A stretch of DNA of 13,386 nt from Roseateles_E sp005503085 (GTDB lineage: Bacteria; Pseudomonadota; Gammaproteobacteria; Burkholderiales; Burkholderiaceae_C): the NCBI RefSeq assembly GCF_028462495.1, contig NZ_JAQOWX010000138.1, positions 1 through 13,386 of the forward strand. The letters run 5' to 3'. Under the pieces are notes generated by a model. The model had not been told where the DNA came from. It was given only the letters and a program-made list of their open reading frames with translations, and ran no database searches. Below are positions 6,385 to 12,533 of the stretch, piece by piece (positions within the stretch are counted from its first letter, which is position 1; every line of letters starts with the position of its first letter). The translations under genes were made by a program, and so were the position numbers.

Positions 6385-7107
6385 ATGAAACCCATCAAGA
6401 AGATTGCCGCGCTGCTCGCCGCAGCCGCCGCCCTCAGCCTGCCTACCGGCGCAATGGCTGGTTTCGTCTGGAATGAGACCGCCCCGGGCGCCGGCGACCT
6501 GCTGGGCACGGCCCAGACCACTTATGACAGCGGCTTCAACACGCTGAGCGGTATCGGCGGCGCGCTGACCGCCAGCGTGCCGGTCGGCGGCGGCCCACGC
6601 CACCAGGTCGATCTCTACAAGATCCGCATCAGCGATGCCGCCAGCTTCTCGGCCAAGACCCAGGACACCGGCTTCGACACCGCGCTCTACCTCTTCGACG
6701 CCGCAGGCCTGGGCGTCTACATGAACGACGATATGCCCGACTTCTCCGGCCTGACCTCGCTGCTGCCCAGCGGCGATGCCAGCTCACCGATCAGCGACGG
6801 CATCTACTACCTGGCCGTCGCCATCGGTGGCTTCGTCGCCGATGGCGCCAACGGCAGCCCCTCCTTCCTGGCCGGCGGCTTCAACGATGTGCTGGGCGGC
6901 GACGCCGGCGCCGGCATGCTGGCGGGCTGGACCGGCTTTGACAGCGGCAGCGAGCTCCCGTTGAGCTACTTCATCGAGCTGACCGGCGCCACCAATGCCG
7001 AGCTGCCCGAGCCCGGCACGATAGGCCTGGTGCTGGCCGCCGGCCTGGGGCTGTGGGCCTCCTCGCGCCGGCGCGCCCCGCGCACGCCCCTGAACGCCGC
7101 CGCCTGA
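6385..7107 (+). CDS. PEP-CTERM sorting-domain surface protein
   Basis: A 240-residue exported protein. It has an N-terminal Sec signal (MKPIKKIAALLAAAAALS, likely cleavage after AMA at residue 25). At the C-terminus is a complete PEP-CTERM signal: PEP at 208-210, a hydrophobic segment to about residue 227 and an RRR stop-transfer cluster at 228-230. Exosortase would cut this tail and hand the protein to the cell surface or exopolysaccharide matrix. The middle is a Gly/Ser/Asp-rich beta-type domain; VDLYKIRISDAASFSA and FDTALYLFDAAG resemble the pre-peptidase C-terminal (PPC-like) fold seen beside secreted proteases. CAGGAG supports the start. The subtilase gene follows after 31 bases, so they are likely one transcript. 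No exosortase gene is in the window. Specific function is unknown. Confidence 0.88.
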   Translation: MKPIKKIAALLAAAAALSLPTGAMAGFVWNETAPGAGDLLGTAQTTYDSGFNTLSGIGGALTASVPVGGGPRHQVDLYKIRISDAASFSAKTQDTGFDTALYLFDAAGLGVYMNDDMPDFSGLTSLLPSGDASSPISDGIYYLAVAIGGFVADGANGSPSFLAGGFNDVLGGDAGAGMLAGWTGFDSGSELPLSYFIELTGATNAELPEPGTIGLVLAAGLGLWASSRRRAPRTPLNAAA

Positions 7108-7138
7108 CGCCACCTGCTTCTGCAACAAGGAGAACTCC

Positions 7139-10100
7139 ATGTTCAGTCCCCGTACCGCAAGACACGCCCTGCTGAGCGCCGCCGCGATGGCGGCCTTGGG
7201 CGCTGCCTTCGCCCAGACCCCCTTGCCCAACACGGCGGCAGCGCTCGCGCTGCCCAGCCCGCAAACCCAGCAGCGCAACTCCCTGCTGCGCCAGCAGACC
7301 GGCACCGTGCAGGTGGCCGTGCGCCTGACCGATGCACCGCTGGCCCAGGCGCTGGCGATGAATGCGAAGAAGACCGGCGGCGGCATGACGCTGGCGCAAC
7401 GCCAGGCCTATATGGCCAGCCTGAAGAGCAAGCAGGACGCCTTGATGGGCCAGATCCAGGCCCTGGGCGGCAAGGAACTGGGCCGCCTGGGCAAGGCCTA
7501 CAACGCCGTGGTGATCTCGGCAGACGCCGCCAAGCTGCCGCAGATCGCGCGCCTGCCCGGCGTCTCGGCGCTGCGTCCGGTGGTCGATCACCAGAAGGCC
7601 CTGAGCAGCACCGTGCCCTATGTCGGCGCCAAGGTGCTGCAGGACCTGGGCCTGAGCGGCCAGGGCGTCAAGATCGCGGTGCTGGACTCCGGCATCGACT
7701 ACACCCACCGCAATCTCGGTGGCTCGGGCCTGATCTCGGACTTCAATGCCGCGGCCGCTGCCGCCGCCGGCATGGCACCGGCCGCCCTGTTCCCCAGCGC
7801 CAAGGTGATCGGCGGCTATGACTTTGTCGGCGAGACCTGGCCCAATGGCCCGCAGCTCGCCGATCCGAACCCGATCGACGCCGGCGTCGGCTCCGGCCAC
7901 GGCACCCATGTGGCCGATATCGCCGCCGGCGCCAGCCTGGACGGTCTGCACAAGGGCATGGCGCCCGGCGCCTCGCTGTATGCGGTCAAGGTCTGCAGCA
8001 GCGTCTCCACCAGCTGCAACGGCCTGGCGATCCTGCAAGGCATCGAATGGGCGATGGACCCGAACGGCGATCTGGACTTCTCCGACGCCGCCGACATCCT
8101 CAACCTCTCGCTGGGCGCCAGCTACGGCCAGCGCGAGAACCCCTCGACCGAGGCGATCAGCAATGCCGTGCGCTTCGGCATCGTCGCCGCGATCTCGGCC
8201 GGCAACTCGGCGGACCGCCCCTTCATCGTCGGCTCGCCATCGAACGCGCCCGAGGCCATCAGCGTGGCGCAGACCAGCATGGCCAATGCCGGCGCCATCC
8301 CGCTGGTCGTGACCGCGCCGGCCGGCATTGCCGGCGTCTATTCGAACACCGCGACGCTGGACTGGGCACCGATAGGCGCCGGTTTCGGCGGCACGCTGCG
8401 GCGTGCCGGCCCGAACGGCTCGGCCAACGCGCTGGCCTGCGAGATGGCGACGACCATCGATTTCACCGGCACCGTGGCCCTGATTGATCGCGGCGTCTGC
8501 TCGATCAGCATCAAGGTGGCGAACGCGGCGAACCGCGGCGCGATCGGTGTGGTGATCGCCAACAATGCGGCCGGCGACGCGCCCACCTTCAGCTTCGGTG
8601 GCGGTGCACCGATGGTGCCCAGCCTGGTCGTCACCCAGGCCATCGGCAATGTGCTGAAGTCGGTGCCGACCGACACGGCACAGGTCAGCGTCAGCCCTGC
8701 CAACAGCATCCCGCTGGCCGGCAGCATGACCGCGACCTCCTCGCGCGGCCCGTCCTACAACTTTGCCGCGATCAAGCCCGAGATCGGCGCGCCCGGCGCC
8801 TCGGTCTCGGCGGTCAACGGCAGCGGCAACGGCACCGAAAGCTTCGGTGGCACCTCGGGCGCAGCGCCGGTGGTTGCCGGCGCGGCCGCACTGCTGCTGC
8901 AGAAGTTCCCGAATGCGGCGCCGCCCGAGATCAAGGCGCGGCTGATGAATGCGGCCAACCAGACGGTCTATACCAACCCGGCCACCCAGCCCGGCGTGCT
9001 CGCACCGATCTCGCGCATCGGCGCCGGTGAGCTGCGCGTCAATGCCTCGGCCGCGCTGACCACCGGCCTCTGGGACGCCAGCAACAGCTACAGCCCGGCC
9101 CTGTCCTTCGGCAGCCCGCGCGCCACCGGCGTGACGACCTTGAGCAAGAAGGTCGCGGTGCGCAACTACAGCGCCACGCCGCGCACCTACACCATCACCC
9201 GCAGCTTCCGCTATGCCGACGATGCGGCCAGCGGCGCGGTGGTGCTGAATGCGCCGGCCTCGATCGCGGTGCCGGCCAATGGCACGGCGGCCTTCACGCT
9301 GAGCCTGGTGCTGGATGCCTCCAAGCTGCCTGCATGGAACCTCGGTTCGGCCGCCAACCAGGGCAACGGCGCGCTGCTGCAGGGCGTCGAGTTCGACGGC
9401 TACATCACCGTGGCCGACGGCACCGACGGGGCCAGCGTGCCCTGGCATGTGCTGCCGCGCAAGAGCGCCAATGTGGTCGCCGCGACCAATGTGGCGCTGG
9501 GCGGTGCGGCCGCAGGCAATCTGCCGATCAGCAATGTCGGCGGCGCGGTCTCTGGCCCGCTGGAGATCTTCTCGCTGACCGGCAGCAGCCCGCAGATCAG
9601 CGGCCAGCAGCCAGCCTATGGCGGTGGCCAGGCCATCGTGGATCTGCGCGCAGCCGGCGTGCGGGCGGTGGATGTGGGCGGACTCGGCCTGCAGTTCGGC
9701 ATCTCGACCTATGGCGAGCGTGCGCACCCGGCCTATCCGGCCGAGTTCAACGTCTATGTCGATGCCAACAACGATGGCATCTTCGACGCTGTGGTCTACA
9801 ACGCCGAGAACGGCACCTTCGCCAGCAGCGGCCAGACCATCGTCTGGGTGCAGAAGCTCAATCCGGACGGATCGAACAATGGCGGGGCGGTGGCACGCTT
9901 CTTCGCCGGTGCCGATCTGATGTCGGGCACTATGATCATGACCGTGCTGGCCAGCGATCTGGGGGTGACAGACCCGAACCAGCAGATCAGATTCTCGGTC
10001 TTCGCCTTCGACAACTACTTCACTGGCAGCCAGACCGATGCCATCACCAATATGGTTTACACGCCGGCCACGCCGCGCTTTGCCAGCGGCATCGGCAACT

Positions 10101-10252
10101 CGCTGGGCGTGCCGGTCGGCTTCAATGGCACGCTGCCGGTGAACCACAACCCGGCCGGCGCTGCCGCCTCGCCGTCGCAGACCGGCTTGCTGCTCTTGAA
10201 TGGTCTGGCCAAGACCGGTCGTGAGGCCGATCTGGTCCTGATCAACCCCTGA
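7139..10252 (+). CDS. secreted S8 family serine peptidase (subtilase) with PA insert
   Basis: A 1037-residue subtilisin-like protease. A Sec signal peptide ends near AFA (residue 25). Residues about 55-150 match an I9-type inhibitor propeptide. The catalytic triad is intact: Asp183 in VLDSGID, His254 in GSGHGTHVAD and Ser573 in GGTSGAAPVVAG, with the oxyanion Asn356 in SAGN. A protease-associated (PA) domain is inserted at about 385-525, as in large extracellular subtilases. The remainder (about 650-1037) is beta-rich. It includes GYITVADGTDGASVPWHVL (754-772), typical of the C-terminal Fn3-like domain, and DANNDGIFD (875-883), a calcium-loop-like motif. There is no PEP-CTERM tail, so it is probably freely secreted or held by its partner. 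The start has AAGGAG upstream. It follows the PEP-CTERM gene and ends at a strong terminator. Confidence 0.95.
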   Translation: MFSPRTARHALLSAAAMAALGAAFAQTPLPNTAAALALPSPQTQQRNSLLRQQTGTVQVAVRLTDAPLAQALAMNAKKTGGGMTLAQRQAYMASLKSKQDALMGQIQALGGKELGRLGKAYNAVVISADAAKLPQIARLPGVSALRPVVDHQKALSSTVPYVGAKVLQDLGLSGQGVKIAVLDSGIDYTHRNLGGSGLISDFNAAAAAAAGMAPAALFPSAKVIGGYDFVGETWPNGPQLADPNPIDAGVGSGHGTHVADIAAGASLDGLHKGMAPGASLYAVKVCSSVSTSCNGLAILQGIEWAMDPNGDLDFSDAADILNLSLGASYGQRENPSTEAISNAVRFGIVAAISAGNSADRPFIVGSPSNAPEAISVAQTSMANAGAIPLVVTAPAGIAGVYSNTATLDWAPIGAGFGGTLRRAGPNGSANALACEMATTIDFTGTVALIDRGVCSISIKVANAANRGAIGVVIANNAAGDAPTFSFGGGAPMVPSLVVTQAIGNVLKSVPTDTAQVSVSPANSIPLAGSMTATSSRGPSYNFAAIKPEIGAPGASVSAVNGSGNGTESFGGTSGAAPVVAGAAALLLQKFPNAAPPEIKARLMNAANQTVYTNPATQPGVLAPISRIGAGELRVNASAALTTGLWDASNSYSPALSFGSPRATGVTTLSKKVAVRNYSATPRTYTITRSFRYADDAASGAVVLNAPASIAVPANGTAAFTLSLVLDASKLPAWNLGSAANQGNGALLQGVEFDGYITVADGTDGASVPWHVLPRKSANVVAATNVALGGAAAGNLPISNVGGAVSGPLEIFSLTGSSPQISGQQPAYGGGQAIVDLRAAGVRAVDVGGLGLQFGISTYGERAHPAYPAEFNVYVDANNDGIFDAVVYNAENGTFASSGQTIVWVQKLNPDGSNNGGAVARFFAGADLMSGTMIMTVLASDLGVTDPNQQIRFSVFAFDNYFTGSQTDAITNMVYTPATPRFASGIGNSLGVPVGFNGTLPVNHNPAGAAASPSQTGLLLLNGLAKTGREADLVLINP

Positions 10253-10270
10253 GCAACGCCGCTCCCGTGA

Positions 10271-10299
10271 AAGCCACCGCTGCGGCGGTGGCTTTTTTT
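10271..10299 (+). terminator. rho-independent terminator after the subtilase gene
   Basis: A perfect 10-base-pair stem (AAGCCACCGC/GCGGTGGCTT) with a 4-base loop runs into seven T. It sits 18 bases past the subtilase stop and just before the convergent end of the transporter gene at 10302. It is strong for the plus strand; on the minus strand the tail is only three T, so it would work poorly that way. Confidence 0.95.
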
Positions 10300-10301
10300 C
10301 G

Positions 10302-10733
10302 TCAGGTGCGGCGCTGGCCCATGCGCTCGAGCACCTCGAACAAGCCCATGCCCGCCAGCATGGCCGCGACAAAGATCAGCGCCTGGCCCTCCCCCATGCC
10401 CAGCGCCACCAGGGCCGGGCCCGGGCAGAAGCCGGCCAGTCCCCAGCCGGCGCCAAAGGCCAGGCTGCCCAGCACCAGGCGGCGGTCGATATCGCGCGCG
10501 GTCGGCAGCCGCATGGCCTCGCCCAACCAGGACAGGCTGCGCGAGCCGGCCAGGCGGAAGGCGATCAGCCCCACCGCAATGGCCCCGGCCATCACCAGGG
10601 CCAGCGAGGGATCCCAGGCCCCGGCCAGATCGAGAAAGGCGATCACCTTGGCCGGATCGGCCATGCCCGAGATGATCAGGCCCAGGCCGAACACCAGGCC
10701 CGCCAAGGCGGCACTCAAGACAATAAGCAGCAT
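10302..10733 (-). CDS. pmpB: YeeE/YedE (DUF6691-type) sulfur transporter, second half
   Basis: A 143-residue, four-helix membrane protein. LGLIISGMADPAKVIAFLD (17-35) and GAWDPSLALV (38-47) are the family signature. GFCPGPALVALG (101-112) holds the conserved Cys103 thought to contact a sulfur substrate in YeeE (TsuA), the thiosulfate transporter. It is the C-terminal half of a split YeeE fold and needs the preceding gene, only 11 bases upstream, to complete it. The start is backed by GAGAG. In other bacteria the PmpA/PmpB pair sits beside a BigR/PigS-type repressor and a persulfide dioxygenase, as here, so movement of thiosulfate or another sulfur species across the inner membrane is likely. 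Direction and substrate are not proven. Confidence 0.88.
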   Translation of the reverse strand: MLLIVLSAALAGLVFGLGLIISGMADPAKVIAFLDLAGAWDPSLALVMAGAIAVGLIAFRLAGSRSLSWLGEAMRLPTARDIDRRLVLGSLAFGAGWGLAGFCPGPALVALGMGEGQALIFVAAMLAGMGLFEVLERMGQRRT

Positions 10734-10744
10734 CGCAACTCTCC

Positions 10745-11185
10745 TCAGCCCGCCAGCAGATGGCGCAGCACGAACACGGTGATAAAGCCGGCGGTCATAA
10801 AGGCCAGGGTCGCGACCAGCGAGCGCGGCGACAGCCTGGAAAGGCCGCAGACGCCGTGGCCGCTGGTGCAGCCGGCACCGTAGCGCGTGCCGACGCCCAC
10901 CAGCAGGCCGGCCGCCATCAAGGTCCCGGTGCCGGCTTCGATGCGCGGCACCGGCAGCGGCGCGAACAGGCCGTAGACCCACGATGCCCCCATCAGGCCC
11001 AGCAGAAAAGCGACGCGCCAGGCCACGTCGCGCCGTGCTGGCCGCAGCAGCCCGCCGAGGATGCCGCTGATGCCGGCGATGCGCCCGTTCAGCAACAGCA
11101 GCAAGGCGGCCGCCAGGCCAATCAGCGCGCCGCCGGCCAGGGCCGCGCCGGGGGTGAATTGCGTCCAGGCAATCGTGAGAGTCAT
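10745..11185 (-). CDS. pmpA: YeeE/YedE family sulfur transporter, first half
   Basis: A 146-residue inner-membrane protein with about four helices (around 12-32, 55-75, 87-105 and 122-142). GAGCTSGHGVCGLSR (103-117) is the core YeeE motif with Cys106 and Cys113; the homologous Cys in YeeE (TsuA) lines the thiosulfate path. It is half the usual single-chain YeeE length, which fits the two-gene form, and its partner is next downstream. The ATG overlaps the repressor stop by four bases (ATGA) and has AAGGAG upstream, so repressor and transporter are coupled in one operon. The symbol follows the PmpAB naming from Serratia and is by family and context. Confidence 0.88.
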   Translation of the reverse strand: MTLTIAWTQFTPGAALAGGALIGLAAALLLLLNGRIAGISGILGGLLRPARRDVAWRVAFLLGLMGASWVYGLFAPLPVPRIEAGTGTLMAAGLLVGVGTRYGAGCTSGHGVCGLSRLSPRSLVATLAFMTAGFITVFVLRHLLAG

Positions 11186-11511
11186 CGGGCATCTCCTTCG
11201 GGACAGTAGAGTCGGTAGAGCGTGGCCAGGATCTGCAGCAGGCTGGGATCGGCCACGCGGTAATAGATGTTCTTGCCCTCGCGGCGGGTCTCGACCACGC
11301 CCTCGTTGCGCAGCACGCCCAGCTGCTGCGACAACGTCGGCTGGCGTATGCCCAGGCTGAGCTCCAGATCGCTGACGCAGGCCTCGCCCTGCGAGAGCTG
11401 GCACAGCAGCAGCAGCCGGTCCTCGTTGGCCAGCAGTTTCAGCGCCGCCACCGCGCGGCCGGCCGCGGCGCGGAGCTGATCCACATCCAGGCTCAAGACT
11501 TCGCTCTTCAT
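11182..11511 (-). CDS. bigR: ArsR-family repressor of BigR/SqrR persulfide-sensing type
   Basis: A 109-residue winged-helix repressor. VSDLELSLGIRQPTLSQQLGVLR spans about residues 46-68 (recognition helix RQPTLSQQL), and RREGKNIYYRV (76-86) is the wing. Cys37 and Cys103 lie 66 residues apart, the same spacing as the sensing pair of SqrR (Cys41/Cys107) and BigR (Cys42/Cys108). These cysteines form a polysulfide link and release DNA when persulfides rise. An extra Cys45 is present. Metal-site cysteines of the ELCVCDL type are absent, which argues against arsenic or zinc sensing. It heads the operon with the split transporter and is divergent from the persulfide dioxygenase, so it probably represses both through the AT-rich gap. 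Confidence 0.88.
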   Translation of the reverse strand: MKSEVLSLDVDQLRAAAGRAVAALKLLANEDRLLLLCQLSQGEACVSDLELSLGIRQPTLSQQLGVLRNEGVVETRREGKNIYYRVADPSLLQILATLYRLYCPEGDAR

Positions 11512-11532
11512 CGCAGGGTCCTTTCCTTTCGA

Positions 11533-11560
11533 TTGACAACAATATACATAAAAATATAAT
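11533..11560 (+). promoter_or_regulatory. sigma-70 promoter for the persulfide dioxygenase gene
   Basis: TTGACA (11533-11538) and TATAAT (11555-11560) are both perfect consensus hexamers with a 16-base spacer. Transcription would start near 11567, about 20 bases before the ATG at 11588. It lies in an AT-rich island in very GC-rich DNA. Such a strong promoter implies tight repression, most likely by the divergent BigR-like protein. Confidence 0.85.
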
Positions 11561-11569
11561 GTAATTCAA
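11541..11569 (-). promoter_or_regulatory. sigma-70 promoter for the repressor/transporter operon
   Basis: On the minus strand, TTGAAT (11569-11564) and TATATT (11546-11541) are separated by 17 bases. Each hexamer has at most two differences from consensus. It overlaps the opposite promoter almost completely, so one bound repressor could block both, and RNA polymerase can occupy only one at a time. Confidence 0.7.
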
Positions 11570-11587
11570 TAGATCGAAAGGACTCTC

Positions 11588-12466
11588 ATGAGCAGCCAGC
11601 CGCAGATCCAGGCCTTCTTCGACCCGCAGACCTGGACCGTCTCCTATCTCGTGTCCGATCCGCTCAGCCGGCGCGCCGCCGTGATCGATCCGGTGCTGGA
11701 CTTCGACTTCAAGTCCGGCCGCACCAGCACCGGCTCGGCCGACAAGCTGCTGGCTTGTGTGCGCGATCAGGGCCTGACGGTGGACTGGATCCTGGAAACC
11801 CATGCCCATGCCGACCATCTGTCGGGCGCGCGCTATCTGCAGAGCCAGGTCGGTGGCCGCATCGCGATCGGCGAGAACATCCGCCAGGTCCAGGCCACAT
11901 TCAAGAAGCTCTACAACCTGGAGCGCAGCTTCCTGCCCGACGGCAGCCAGTTCGACCACTTGTTCAAGGACGGCGAGAGTTTTCGCATTGGCACGCTCGA
12001 GGTCACTGCCCTGCTGGTGCCGGGCCACACGCCGGCCGATATGGCCTATCTGATCGGCGATGCGGTCTTTGTCGGCGACACCTTGTTCATGCCCGATGTC
12101 GGCAGCGCCCGCGCCGACTTCCCCGGCGGCGATGCGCGCCAGCTCTATCGCTCGATGCGGCGCATCCTGGACCTGCCGCCCGCAACCCGCGTCTTTGTCT
12201 GCCACGACTACCCGCCCGAGGGCCGCGCCCCGCAGTGGCAGACCACGGTGGCGGCGCAGCGCGCCGGCAATATCCATATGCGTGACGGCATCGATGAGGA
12301 CAGCTTTGTCGCGATGCGCCGCGCACGCGACGCGACACTGGAAGTGCCGACGCTGATACTGCCCTCGATCCAGGTCAATGTGCGGGCCGGCCAGCTGCCG
12401 CCGGCCGAGGACAACGGTGTGTCCTATCTGCGCATCCCGCTGAACGCGCTGCCCGCGAGGCCGTGA
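11588..12466 (+). CDS. ETHE1-like persulfide dioxygenase (metallo-beta-lactamase fold)
   Basis: A 292-residue MBL-fold enzyme. THAHADHLSGA (71-81) supplies the metal ligands His72, His74, Asp76 and His77; His147 (PGHTPADMAYL), Asp164 (VGDTLFMPD) and His206 (CHDYPP) complete the site. GSARADFPGGDA (172-183) is the signature of the persulfide dioxygenase branch, which uses a single iron to oxidise glutathione persulfide to sulfite. Length matches the MBL part of bacterial Blh. The DUF442 domain fused to Blh in some species is absent, and no rhodanese or sulfide:quinone reductase is next to it. It is divergent from the BigR-like repressor, with a consensus promoter and AAGGA upstream, so persulfide induction is expected. 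The role is removal of excess sulfane sulfur in the cytoplasm. Confidence 0.92.
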   Translation: MSSQPQIQAFFDPQTWTVSYLVSDPLSRRAAVIDPVLDFDFKSGRTSTGSADKLLACVRDQGLTVDWILETHAHADHLSGARYLQSQVGGRIAIGENIRQVQATFKKLYNLERSFLPDGSQFDHLFKDGESFRIGTLEVTALLVPGHTPADMAYLIGDAVFVGDTLFMPDVGSARADFPGGDARQLYRSMRRILDLPPATRVFVCHDYPPEGRAPQWQTTVAAQRAGNIHMRDGIDEDSFVAMRRARDATLEVPTLILPSIQVNVRAGQLPPAEDNGVSYLRIPLNALPARP

Positions 12467-12483
12467 AACGAGCTTAGGGATGC

Positions 12484-12502
12484 GCGCCGCCGCCGGCGGT
12501 GC
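12484..12502 (+). other. GC-rich hairpin after the dioxygenase gene
   Basis: An 8-base-pair stem (GCGCCGCC with GGCGGTGC, one G-T pair) and a 3-base loop begin 18 bases past the dioxygenase stop. No T-run follows, so it may only slow transcription or protect the 3' end. It also precedes the patatin gene. Confidence 0.35.
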
Positions 12503-12533
12503 AACACTGGGCCACTCGTGAGAGGTGGACGCT

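Larger units (their letters stand above)
11524..11582. repeat. 10-base perfect inverted repeat framing the divergent promoter region
   Basis: TCCTTTCGAT (11524-11533) and ATCGAAAGGA (11573-11582) are exact reverse complements 39 bases apart. Each arm carries the AAGGA ribosome-binding sequence for the gene on its side. A weaker inner pair, ACAATATA (11538-11545) and TATAATGT (11555-11562), matches at 7 of 8 positions. The dyad fits a dimeric repressor site, although part of it may simply be two similar ribosome-binding leaders. Confidence 0.55.

Noticed and set aside
6971..10372. 1133-codon open frame antisense to the subtilase gene
   Set aside because: Its translation is low-complexity Gly/Arg/Ala/His sequence typical of GC-rich antisense frames. 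The plus strand carries a complete subtilase with all catalytic residues.
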